A stretch of DNA of 64,000 nt from Cerrena zonata. Lineage: Eukaryota > Basidiomycota > Agaricomycetes > Polyporales > Cerrenaceae. Of this stretch, positions 34,066 to 44,830 are shown one piece after another; within the stretch, counting starts at the first letter, position 1, and every line of letters starts with the position of its first letter. The translations under genes were made by a program, and so were the position numbers. The notes under the pieces are model-generated. The model ran no database searches. It was not told where the DNA came from and worked only from the letters and a program-made list of their open reading frames with translations. The stretch lies in the NCBI GenBank assembly GCA_038087015.1, contig JASBNA010000026.1:186001-250000 (forward strand). The letters are read 5' to 3'.

Positions 34066-35263
34066 AATCCCCTCCCTACTCGGAATTAGTTGTCATCCGT
34101 TGGGTATTGTCAGCGACCCATCTCAAAGCAAGTATGCAGCCCTTCAGAATGAACAGAGTGGAGATTTTTATTGGAAGGCAGGGATTAGTGCGTTGACGGT
34201 GTATGTGAACAGAGAGGCGAAACCGGTATGGTTGACGAGTGCAAGTGCGAGTGGGGGACCGATTGGTCAACCGACTGCTGTGGTTGATTCGGGGATGCCG
34301 ATCATCCTTGCGACTCCAGATATCATGAACGGAATCTACGGTGCACTAGGAATTGGGCCAGGGAGTGATGGACAATGTAGGTACTCTCTCATCTCCCGGA
34401 AAAAAATGGCTCTAACATTGTTTCACAGACTACGTCAATTGCACAACACCTATCAACATGACCATCACCCTCGACAACCATCCCGAAATCCCTCTGCACC
34501 CACTAGACCTAACGACAGCCTGTATAGGCATCATCCAAGCTTACCCAGCTGGCTCCGCCCTTGACGGACCCGACAGTCGCATTGGATGATTTCAACACCA
34601 TTAGGGTGTTGAAACAGCCCCTCGGAACAGGTAATAGTGCAAACAGTGGTGCACAAGGTGGTAAATCCGCCATGGACGCTTTGAGTGGAAAGAAAATTAG
34701 CATCGGAATTGCAGCCCTCATCGGTCTCCTCGGATTCTTCGCCCTCTGTTTTGTGCTATTCACGGCAAGATGGGCATATGCCAGAAGACGATACCGATGT
34801 GAACGTGCTCTCGGTGGTGGACCGAATGACAGCGGAGATCTCAAGACGGATGATCAACTCATCCAAGATGTTGCTTATCGACTGGCAAGAAGGAGTTCGA
34901 GAAGTAACTTGTACGGTTCTTCGGAGGATACGTTAAGGGCGGTGAGGTATTCAGAGTACAAGTGAAGACAGGAGTTGGGATCGAGTGGGGTGGATAGCAA
35001 CTATACAGATGATACAGGACGGACGGGAGTTGGGTTCGGAGATGGGAAAGACAAGATGGGTGAGTTTGGGAAGATGGAGTCAGGCTCAGACCTAGGCGGG
35101 GATACATTACGTTAACAACACGAATCGGAGGAGAGTGCCGATGGAGACGTAGGTGCAATCAGTATGGTCGGTACAACAGGGTACCACGCTGTCGAAACCC
35201 ACAACCGCTCAGATTCCGAAAGCCCAACAGAGCACCGCCAAGAACCCCCAGGTCTGAGATGAA
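34050..35263 (+). pseudogene. Membrane-anchored aspartic protease (A1 family), C-terminal half, decayed
   Basis: The first exon reads ISCHPLGIVSDPSQSKYAAL and then AVVDSGMPIIL, whose DSG is the second catalytic Asp motif of pepsin-type proteases, followed by IYGALGIGPGSDGQ. An intron at 34377-34428 leads to YYVNCTTPINMTITL and PLHPLDLTT. The frame then breaks near 34590, where the usual GxxFLRxxY closing segment is missing. In another frame follow a transmembrane helix (ISIGIAALIGLLGFFALCFV, about 34695-34755), a basic stop-transfer RRRYR, and a cytoplasmic tail through MVGTTGYHAVETH to 35263 with an in-frame stop near 35115. The first catalytic Asp and the N-terminal lobe are absent: the frame starts right beside the gene and MITE to the left. 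Secreted or plasma-membrane proteases of this layout are common in basidiomycetes; this copy cannot be active. Confidence 0.65.
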
Positions 35264-38200
35264 GCTGTCTTTTCATGGGTATCCCCACTCCCTTCATCTC
35301 ATGTCTAATATCTAGTTCAGGCGGTTCCAGGCCCGAGTCTGCTTCATTGCGGGTGTCAGTTTCTTCACCGATGCATAGGTTTATTTTAAGCATTGCACAA
35401 ATGTCTATTTGACGATTTCTTAAAACTGATCCAAATAAGGACACAAAGGAGTAGGAGCGCCCACCAAGCATGTATAAACAATACCAAGCACAACCTTGCA
35501 AATCGTCAGGAAAACGGGTGCCAAGTTGGACTTATGATGGTTTATCTGGCGCTAGTATCTAGCGCTTGTGGCAAATATGGTGTCGCTAGTTGGACCGGGA
35601 GATGCTTGCTCTAAATCGAGCAAGAATGACGAAGTATCTACGAAACACCAGCGCTATGCAAAATCGAACATCGGCATTAGCCGTCCCGGAAGGCCAGCCA
35701 AAGTTCTCCTCGATTGGCTGATCAGGCTGAACTTCACCTTGATCATCCAGGCCCTCTGTCGGAAACTACTCGATACTTCGAGTAGTTTCCTCCGGGTGGT
35801 TTCTAGCTGCAAGAATGATGTCACAACATCGCTGTAATGTGGAGGCCAACGTTTAATGCCGCCTATCGCATCAACTTCGTCGATGTTCTGTTGTCTCCCC
35901 ACCGCCTTGGAGTCTCCACGACGTACGACGAACAGCCTTTCACTTTCTTGCGTTCTCATCACGAGTGTCTCTCATCAGCGTGGTTTCTTCGGGGTGTGCA
36001 ATTCTTTACTAGTCTTGTCGCATCGGTATGCATCATCATGTGTTTTTAGATGCCCTCCGACTGATGTGCCTTTCTACTCTTATTTGTAGAGGTTTCTTGA
36101 TAGTCACTGTGTGTATTGTCTGTGGCATCGTTTAGAGACTGATTAACTAATGTGACTTAGCTCCAACTGATCCTATGGAGTGTGATTGAGGCGATAGACC
36201 AGACTAAAACACATCCCGGCCGTGCCTTCCATGCGATAGCTAGCTATCTTGCATGGGGGGCGGACTTCTTTGTACCTTGCAGTACAGGTCGCCTATCCGC
36301 TGGCTAGATGTCTTGTGTTGTTGGAGAGGTTTCTCGTATCATGCGACAGTGGCTGTTAGTGGACGACTCGCGACTGCGGAGTGCGATCGAGGCGATGGAC
36401 GACATTCTGCTCCTATTTCTGCATCAAGTTGACAACGCGCTCCTGGGATTGTTCTTGTGGCCTATCTGGGAAGGCACTAGTTCACAAATGTTGGAGGACC
36501 CGTTTCCGATTGACAGCCAGTCAACATATACACCAGTGCGTCTGTTTTAGTGCATTTTCGTACCTCTAGATCTCTTTATTAATCCTCTCCTTGAGGGCGC
36601 TCCAGGCTCTCTACTGCTCATCGTCTACAGACACGACTAAATCCCGACATCAGATGTTTGCATGTGCAGCGATCGACCGTAGTGACACATGGTATGCTCA
36701 TTATGTGCTTTCATAAAGTCTCTCACTGATGTGCCATGAACAATTTAGGTTTTGACTTAGGCATCATAGTGATTAATCGAAGAGCTGTAGTTGGCGGGCA
36801 TGTAGGGTGGAGGAGTACAGTTACTGTCATGCTTCTACTTGTGCTCTACTCTTCTTGTCTATGGTACCCTCAATCCAGATAATGTGGACAAGCCGATTCT
36901 CAACTCTCGACATTGTTATGATTTATTCTGTTATACTTACTGTTATTGAAATGGTTTTGAAGGGCTTATATACACATTCAACACCTATGGTGATAACAAA
37001 AGGCTGTTTCTGAGCAAGGAGATTTATCCAATTCCGAATAAAGTTAACCTCATTCATGTACTCATTGGTTTGAAAATAATTGATCAAGTGAAATATGCGT
37101 GTAGGTCCATCGGCATAAAATCTGTCCCCCGATGACAATGTATGCTTGAAGTGCGACTTCCTTGGTAAGCATATCTTGTAACTTTCACAATGCGTTGAAT
37201 GAGGGAACATTGGGTGTCCCACACTCTCGCATGACCCAGATGACGAGCTTCAGGTGGTCATCAGATAATCGAAGGCTTGGTGAACTGTCGAGAAGGTCAA
37301 GCATGGGTATTTACCAAGTTAGATTAGAGTAAGCTCCTGGCTTGTTGATTGTTTGATCTGGACTTATTGTCTTTGAGGTATATGGTGCCCATCGTGATAG
37401 CGTATTACCATTACTGACAGGAAGACACTCGTCTTCCTCGTTCTCGCCATCTTCAAACCCTGAGTGAGTCAGTACTGTCGTTGTTCCATGTAAGTTTTGA
37501 TCCCTGCGTCCCAGTTCTCAATATCATCATTAAAGAGAATATTCTGTTTTTCAGTGTTATCATGGACGAGGTCAGTAACCGGTCAGACGGAAAAGTGGGG
37601 CAAAAAGGTCGAAAGGGTCAGTCAAGCCTCAGGCCTCAGGCGCCGAGAGTGTGTTAGTGACGGTGCCGGGTGAGTCCGTCCAGTTGAGCGTAGATGCGCA
37701 CGTGAAGCTTTCGTGCTCCTTCTTGACACCGATGATACTCTGCTCGATTTCTCTCCGTCCGCCTTCAACATCATTTGACAATTGTCTAACTCGTTAATTC
37801 ACTTTCCCCCCTGAATTATTTGTATGCATAAAGTCATCACCCATCGTACTATTTACATTCCAATCCAAATAATACTGAAACAGTGCTGCCGAATGAAAAT
37901 GTGTGAGCATCTGTAAGGACGATTGGAAAAATCGCGTTTTTAAAAACATTATGAAAAACATTCAAACTGTTATTTGGATGTTTATTCCCTGGGATCACTG
38001 ATCCCAGAGATGAATCCCCGCTGTGAAAATAAGACTCTAAATATTGCCTCTATGCTCGGTATTTTATTTCTTATGAATATTGATACAGGAACTTGAAGCA
38101 GTTAGTTTGCCCAAAACGAATGGATTGAATGCCTGTTTTCCTAATTAAGTATTGTAAGAACATTGAAAAAAATATTTAAAATACTTTACACCAAAATTCT

Positions 38201-38299
38201 TCCAAAAAAACATCGTGAGAAATATAATAGATATGTCCTCAATGTTCCGAATTTCCTAGCCCTAGTGATGCCAGAGGATCGCTGAATCCTCGCTGTGTA
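35264..38299. other. Long gene-poor stretch, only short unrecognised frames
   Basis: Frames of 60-130 codons exist on both strands (for example 35654-35962 minus, 36308-36550 plus) without known motifs. Two plus-strand stretches, SVIEAIDQ (about 36185) and SAIEAMDD (about 36380), resemble each other, suggesting an old local duplication. A perfect inverted repeat GGGATCANTGATCCC lies near 37990 in AT-rich DNA. No RNA gene was seen. Confidence 0.3.
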
Positions 38300-38998
38300 C
38301 TATCACACCACCGGAGTTTAACACCCCTTCGGTCTTCTTCATTTTTTGAGGCTCTTTCCTCAGTGTTTTCTCTAGTTGCTGCATGTACAGATAGCCTACC
38401 TTCTTAGCCATAGTATGGTGAACTCCACGGAAAAAATAATTGAGGATTGACTGCGACGGCCAAGTTTTGACGGAGGCATAGAGTTTAACAGAGATGTCAC
38501 GGAGAAGTCACACCGGAGTGACGTCGGCATCCTTCGAAACTTGACAAGCGATCCATCAACCAGAGTTTGATAGGTTCATGCGGGGCCACCGCGTACGGCG
38601 GAGTTTTATTTTGGCATGGAATCCGGGTGGCTGGTGTCACACTTTGCGAGGCAACATCCAAGTTCTACTATCTTCCATTTATTAATCAAAGGATCGTAGA
38701 GCTGCAATGAGCTATTTGGGCATATGAAATTCTTATCTGAGAGGCAGAAGGAGATCGGTCGGCACTGGGCAGGTGAGTGTGTGATTCAGTTAGATCAATA
38801 TAACTGCAGTGTCAAAATCCTACCTTTCGGGCCCTCTGGTACACTCAATTTTACACCAAACCTACTATAAATCTGTACAGTTAATGGAGTAGTTTATCTC
38901 TGTCATATACATGTACCGCTGATTTAAATTATATGTGGAAACTGTAGAACGCATAGAGTTTGACAATTTGGTGAAGCATCAAACTCCGGTGCAGTGAG
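38300..38998. mobile_element. TIR element family F, diverged copy (about 700 bp)
   Basis: The left end CTATCACACCACCGGAGTTT, preceded by TA, corresponds to the family-F end at 61363. The right end CATCAAACTCCGGTGCAGTG (about 38977-38998) is its imperfect inverse. The interior shares the AGAGTTT, GTCACGG and GACGTCGGCAT segments with 61550-61620. Confidence 0.55.
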
Positions 38999-39092
38999 CA
39001 ACGCTCAGTGAGACGAGCAACCGCCCAAACCAAATCCTTCTTTACCCTTACCCTATCCTGACCTAAGTTCATCCCGTATTTGGCAGCAGAAC

Positions 39093-39520
39093 ATGAATAA
39101 CTCCCTTAACACTGCTAACACTCTTTTGAACACCACAGCCCCTAATTTCGCAGACGTCATCGCCATCCAGGAACCCTACTGGGACTCAGTCTCAAACACA
39201 AGAAGTCGCTCATGCTGGTATGTAGTATACCCCCCGAACTGCAATTCTCAAGCCAAGAAAGCAAGATCGGTCATGCTTGTAAGCAAGAGACTATCGTCAA
39301 ATACTTGGGAACAACTCGATGTCCCTTCAGGCGACATCACGGCTATTCTCTTTTGCTTCCCCGAAACCAAAACCCGCCTAGCGGTCTTCAATGTCTACCT
39401 CGATCAAAAACACTCGGAAGCTCTCCGAGTTCTTGATGCAGCCACTCGTCGTCTTGAGAACGCGAGAAAGAACGACAACTGGATCACCAACGTCATCTGG
39501 TTAATCGCGGCTACAAAAAA
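39093..39520 (+). pseudogene. LINE endonuclease domain, N-terminal part
   Basis: The frame begins MNNSLNTANTLLNTTAPNFA and reads ADVIAIQEPYWD, the first catalytic block of the apurinic-type endonuclease of non-LTR retrotransposons. SVMLVSKRL, DITAILFCFPETKTRLAVFN and VYLDQKHSEAL follow in family order. The next expected block (GDFN and a following HHxxW) is missing: the frame runs into unrelated sequence after WITNVIWL. No reverse transcriptase domain is joined to it. Confidence 0.75.
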
Positions 39521-39770
39521 TAATAAGACTTTTCCAGGCGCCGAATTTCCATGCTATGGTCACAACTGCAATACATATAGTAAAGCACGGCAAGAACTTA
39601 GCATATATTCGGAAAAATGTTGGGATATTGTATATACATCCTACTAGATGGTATTTTATTTTCGAATTTTGTGTGTCTTAGTTGTTGTGTTGTAGAATGT
39701 CAATCAAGAGGAGGTGCGTGGCAGAACGCGGTGAAGTGCTCATCTAATTGTCTCATTACTTTTTGTGGCC
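39521..39770. other. Unrelated DNA between the LINE pieces
   Basis: AT-rich sequence with no motif; it separates the endonuclease start from the LINE 3' piece. Confidence 0.4.
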
Positions 39771-40808
39771 ACGAGTAGATGCAGCGGAGACTCGAGCTGT
39801 AGCCAACAGAGGCCTCACAGTAGATCACTTCCTAATCCAATGCAAGTCGTACAGCCACCTCCGCTCAGGATTACGAGCCCGATTCCGCGGACTCCCTTAC
39901 CACCTCACACATCCTCGCCACAAAAACTTTGAGAAACACCGACAACCGCAACACTCTCTTCATGTTCATAAAAGCAACGAAACGTTTGCAAGGCACTTTC
40001 TCGAAACTGGAATAGCCGGCTCACATCACTTACGACTCGCACTGCCCCCACCGTACACCGTCTCATCTGTCCGCCCTCTCACCGTCTCCTATGCTGCCCA
40101 CTCCACCACCCACTCGCTAAAAGCTACCCTCCACCAGACCAGACACTTCGCCACCCCACCGCTTCTCTAGATTACTTCAAATTTTTCCTTCAACGTTTCT
40201 CTCTCTTCTCCTCCCCACGCGCCTCTGCCCCACGATAGTACCGACCTTTTTTCTTTCCTTCCCGTCTTCATCACTTCACCATGACCACATCGCTGCTCTC
40301 AAACCCTCACAATATCCAACACTTTTCACATTAATCTCTCTCTCTTTTTCTTCTCTTTCTCTCTCCTTTTTTTCACTCTGCCCTACCGCACCTTCTACAC
40401 TAATGCTCGTGCCCGCTCGCTCCCCACACTCACTCATAACGACGCCCTAATCCCCCCCTACGTCACTCGGACCAAGTACATACCTTACCACCTCTATAAT
40501 CCTTTTCTTATTTCCCCCCTTTAACTTTTATACCATAACCCCACATAATCTTCCCCCAGAGCGCATACGCAACAAACCCACACCCTCCCCTTCCCCCCTG
40601 CCCCTCATCGCCACCGGGACAGGCTCCGCCCAACCCTCAACTCTCCATACACACGTACCTGGGTCCACGCGTTCGCTGCTTTTACTTTTCCCTTCGCCTC
40701 GTGTCCACGCCCACAGTAGTTACAATATACTCAACCGCGCCGGTAATGTCTTACATAGCCCTAGCTGCTGCACAAGACAATAAATAGGATTAAAAAATAA
40801 AAATAAAA
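39771..40808 (+). mobile_element. LINE 3' end: last codons, 3' UTR and A-rich tail
   Basis: The frame 39771-40170 contains RGLTVDHFLIQCKSY, the C-terminal Cys/His motif (TVDHFLxxC) of fungal LINE second open frames, and stops at 40170. A strongly pyrimidine-rich plus strand follows for about 600 bases and closes with AAATAGGATTAAAAAATAAA and further A-rich sequence (to 40808). This is the layout of a 5'-truncated LINE insertion in plus orientation. Confidence 0.7.
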
Positions 40809-40817
40809 GGCCTCACA

Positions 40818-41112
40818 ATGCTCCTTCCCCCCAACCTTCCCACCCTCCAAGCCTCCAATTCAAAGAACGAAACGAGACCAGACAACGTCTTTGGTAGTGA
40901 AGAACTGCTCCACATGCTCTCGCGCTGCACAGTATGCCCAGAACGCACTCCACCATGTACTGACCATTACCCAATCCTCACAGAACTCGACCTACACCCC
41001 GCACCAGCACCCACCGTGACGGGATACAACTTCACCAAGGTAGATTGGTTAGAACCCCGTGACGACCTCAAAACAAGGTTAACGGAAAGGGGCCCCCCGA
41101 GGGAATTTGATA
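40818..41112 (+). pseudogene. LINE endonuclease domain, C-terminal part
   Basis: TRPDNVFGSEELL and then PCTDHYPILTELDL are the last endonuclease blocks (the SDH-type motif here reads TDH), followed by YNFTKVDWLEPRDDL. It starts ten bases after the A-rich tail of the LINE 3' piece, which suggests that the truncated LINE inserted within an older LINE endonuclease gene. A CACTA terminus cuts it at 41113. Confidence 0.7.
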
Positions 41113-41187
41113 CACTGGACCGGAAACCAGATTCTAGGCCCAATAAAAAGGTGGAAAATCAGTTATAAAATGTAATAATTTTCAAGT
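41113..41187 (+). mobile_element. CACTA MITE family E, solo end
   Basis: CACTGGACCGGAAACCAGAT and the next 55 bases match the terminus of the 45645-46018 element with few changes. The other end is absent. Confidence 0.7.
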
Positions 41188-42844
41188 ACTTGAATATGCC
41201 ACTGCACGACAAATGCTTGCTCGATTGGTCAATGTCTCGCCAATTTCTCCTCCCAAACAGCCTGCAACCCACCCAGAGCATTTCCCAATGTATGAAAGCC
41301 AAAAGATACTTTACATGTATACTTATATAAAAATCAGTACTACATGGTATTCACAGTGAGGTATTTACTATGTTCTATGTAGGGACATGGGAGATCGCTG
41401 AACCACTATACAATTGTTTGCAGACAGGCACAATATTGTGAAGACTCGTCACCCTCATAGAATACAGCCTAAGGGATATATAATCCCTACTTTTGGATTT
41501 CATTGTCGCAAACGTTGCACTTATATGATAACACCCCCATGACTCGAGAGTAAGTGAGGAATCGATATGGAGATATCCAATATTTGAATAATATTTACAA
41601 AGGTCTTGATCTGCGGAGTAGGTATATCGGACATGGTAAGTATTCAAGTGAGAATGATGACGCTGACAGTTGCGAAAATGGAGCATGTCGAGTCGGAGGT
41701 GATATAGCTAGGTGCAGAAATCAAGGCGCCTCGCGCCGCCACTTGCCTCCGACGACGACCTCAAATTTAGAACACGAATATCTTGGTAATTGATACCCGC
41801 ATGACACTGTCATCATCATGTCTCATGGTACAAATTGTACGCTCCCCTTCTCTTTGGCTGATTCCATGGCCGTATTTGCTGCATGATATTAACCACCAGC
41901 ACTTACTGTTATCAGCTGGCAGACCTCCCCACTTGAAACATTGAGTTGAAGCCTATATGCGCATGTGCGTTCTACGAGCACTGCTCAGACATGTCTACAT
42001 CAGGCTGTATCCTCTCTGTGATTTTGGTTCCAGGATGTTCTCAACAACATCCTCCTGCTACCAAACTTCAACCACTACAATGTATCCAGATCCAATACCC
42101 GTTGTTGTCTGTCTATATTCACATTCATCCTGGTCAATTAGACCACTGTGTATTCATTACCACACCACCCTGGAATACAATGATTGTTACATGATAATTG
42201 GTATACTCTAGTGAGTCATGTTGGGCACTACAAAACCAGAGAAGTGCCAACCAGGCAGGGCCAGACATATATTGCTACATCAGTTTTGTTTCATAGGCAG
42301 CCAGTAGTGTCATCAGGACACAAGAACATGTTGAATAAATCACTTCAGCCATTTCAAATGCATGTTATCACTGTCACAGAGAGTCTACAACATCAAGACT
42401 CATCATAGAACACAAAGGGATTTCAACAATGAGACGCACCTGTATGACCCCGACCAAGACCAACGCAGCGGTCCAATTCAGCTAAACCCATCGTCATGCT
42501 CTTGTGATGACCGTCGCCCAACGAGTTCATGGAAGGATCAGGGCTAATACATAGCCCTTCGTGAGTTGTTCATATTCTGGTCATTGACTCGGGCGTCGAT
42601 AAAAGGAAATAGTCAAACTACTCCCATTCTGTACATCAGTACACCATAGGATGCAGGAACGTGAGCCGAATATTGCACAGAAGGACCGGCGTTAATAGAC
42701 AAAGCCCTTGCAAAGATATTCGTGTTCGAAATTTAATATTAACTCGACAATATGCCACTGCGTGGCTCTTGGCTTGCCCGATTCATTTGCTGTATGGTTG
42801 CGATTACATAAGCATGCTGGTCCAAATAAAGTCTCAACGCAAAG
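41188..42844. other. Gene-poor stretch; a family C terminus near 42640
   Basis: Only short frames without motifs occur (41375-41686 minus; 41946-42408 plus). CATCAGTACACCATAGG at 42635-42651 looks like a family-C right end. Nothing else was recognised. Confidence 0.35.
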
Positions 42845-43005
42845 GAACCCCTGGTTCCCACGCTTAGGTAATTGACCACGTGGCCGGTTTTCTCTTGAGC
42901 ACCGGGAGTTTGTACGTACACATCAATTTGTTTGTACGGACACTCGCTCGTTTGTACAGACACTCACGGTATTTGTGTAGGAATAAAAGTGCACACGGGA
43001 CGCCA
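42845..43005 (+). mobile_element. TIR element family A, solo right arm
   Basis: CCCCTGGTTCCCACGCTTAG to GTGCACACGGGACGCCA matches 8015-8206, lacking about 40 bases in the middle. TA follows at 43006-43007. The left half and tRNA-like part are gone. Confidence 0.8.
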
Positions 43006-43648
43006 TATGGTATGCTGTGACGACAACAGTTTTGAGTGTATAGAAAACAAAATGAGGAAAGGATATACCGGTAAGTGGAAGCAAACCTATCTGAGCTAAG
43101 ATACGTTTGAAGAAGTCAATGAGCATAAGCTTGACATAATGTCAGAATAGATCGCTGAGGGCAATCTGAGAGGTCGCGAAGGAACTTCGTAGGTACGGTA
43201 TCTATGATAGATCATAAGCATGGAGCCAAACCGAGGAGCCAAAACACTTACCAAATACTGATTTCCGTGGACAGGGTCAATGAACGAATGCAGGGTAGTT
43301 TGTGGTCAGTGATCACCCCTTTGGAAGATGGAGTTCCTGGGTTCCATCGAGTTTGAGAGGATGATGCTCATGATACAGCGAGGGTAGTGATGGTGGAAGT
43401 CCTGTTGACTTGGAGCAACAAATCATCATCATCGTTGTGAGAACTCGCTCGGCTGACCGCTTGATCCAGCTAGCTCCTTTCATCACAAAAATGCGGATCT
43501 TTGACTTCTTTTTCTTCTCCCTGTCAGCATTGGGGGTGGGGCACCGTTCAACTTTGTGTTGCTTTATATCTTCGAGATGAAACCCACCACCACCACCACC
43601 GTCCGCTGCCCGAGGTTGTACCTCGCGCAATGGGTCGATGGTCTCTTG
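43006..43648. other. Intergenic with an unrecognised minus-strand frame
   Basis: A minus-strand frame around 43126-43010 (MLIDFFKRILAQIGLLPLTG) looks protein-like but is short and unplaced. Nothing else was recognised. Confidence 0.3.
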
Positions 43649-44764
43649 TAGTCAGTGTTCCTAACGCTGACTATACTGCTCGCCATCGCTCTTCTCGCTG
43701 TCGTTGGACTCGTTCTTGCTCTCTCTCTTGCTCTCTCTCTCGTCCTTCTGGCTTTCTTTTCCTTTCTTTTTCTTGAACTCGCTGGTCTCTTGTAGTCGGC
43801 GTTTCTAACGATGACTACTCTTCTCACTGTTGGACTCGCTGCTGTTGGACTCGCCGCCATTGTACTTGTTCTTCTCGTTCTTGTTCTCGTTCTCGTTCTC
43901 GCTTTTCTCTATTTCTTTTGTTTCTGCTTTCTTTTTTATTGCTCTCCCTGTTATCTTGTAGTCGGCGTTTCTAACGCTGACTATGCAGCTTGCTACCGTT
44001 GGACTCGTTTTTGTTGGATTCTGCCTCCTCGATCTCCCTTGTTATTCTCCCTCTCGTCTCCCTCAATCTTGATAGCCTCTTATAGTTGGCGTTTTTTTTT
44101 GTAGCCGCGAGTATTCTTCTCGCCATTGTTGTACTCTGTCTTGTTGAACTCTCCCTCGGTCTTCTCGGTCTCGCTCCCGTCTTCTCTACCTTGTCCCCCC
44201 CACTCCTACTCCCGTTCTTCTCAATCTCTTAGGCCTCTTGTAGTCAGTGTTTCTAACACCGACTATTCTGCTTGCCGTCGTTATTCTCGATGTTGTTTGA
44301 CTCTACCTCGATCGCCCTCTCGTTAGCTTCTTGTAGTTGGTGTTCATGACACCTGCTATTCTTCTCATTTCAGTTCAAGAGAACACCATGAATTGACCAA
44401 ACGCAACCAAATGCGATCAAACGCGTCGATCAAACCCATTACTAGCAATCCCGGAACTCGGAGTTGCCACGTAGCGTTGCTTGAGGTCCTACCTCGCGTA
44501 ATGCTGACATAAGGACGTTGGTTCAATAGGAGAGGGGAGCGTTGCTCCTCTCTTCCCTACATCCATCTGTAGTAGATGTTTCTAACGTCCACTATCTTTG
44601 TGGTGTTCTCTCTGTAGTTAGCGTTTCTAACGCTTACTATTCCGCCGTCGTCAGTAACTCTCGCATCTAAGGCTGTATCTGTCGTTCTCGAGACCGTATC
44701 TGTCGTTCTCAAGACCATCGGTGTTGTTTGCCCTCCCAATAGTCAGTGTTCCTAACGCTAACTA
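43649..44764. repeat. Array of about nine 25-base palindromic motifs
   Basis: The unit TAGTCRGYGTT-YCT-AACGCTGACTA has 11-base arms that pair around a 3-base centre. Copies start at 43649, 43793, 43959, 44241, 44333, 44570, 44615 and 44740, plus a half-copy at 44093. When one arm differs from the consensus, the other often differs too (for example 44241 with GTGTT...AACACC). Spacers are C/T-rich with CTCGTTCTTG-like runs and are not repeated. The array ends 67 bases before the ATG of the next gene. Confidence 0.85.
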
Positions 44765-44830
44765 CTGTTCATCACTTGCCGCCTTTAACACCTGGTTATT
44801 GGCTGTTCTTTTCATCAGCCCGTCTATCCA

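Noticed and set aside
40171..40790. Pro/Ser-rich frames after the LINE frame
   Set aside because: They reflect the pyrimidine-rich 3' UTR; no motif and stops in every frame.
43564..43860. Minus-strand Ala/Arg-rich protein and matching plus-strand frames with VPNADY repeats
   Set aside because: The repeated peptide simply translates the 25-base palindromes; composition follows the C/T-rich spacers and no start, intron or domain supports a gene.
43649..44764. CRISPR-like array
   Set aside because: The units are palindromes with irregular spacers of 20-260 bases in a eukaryotic genome, and no cas genes are present.
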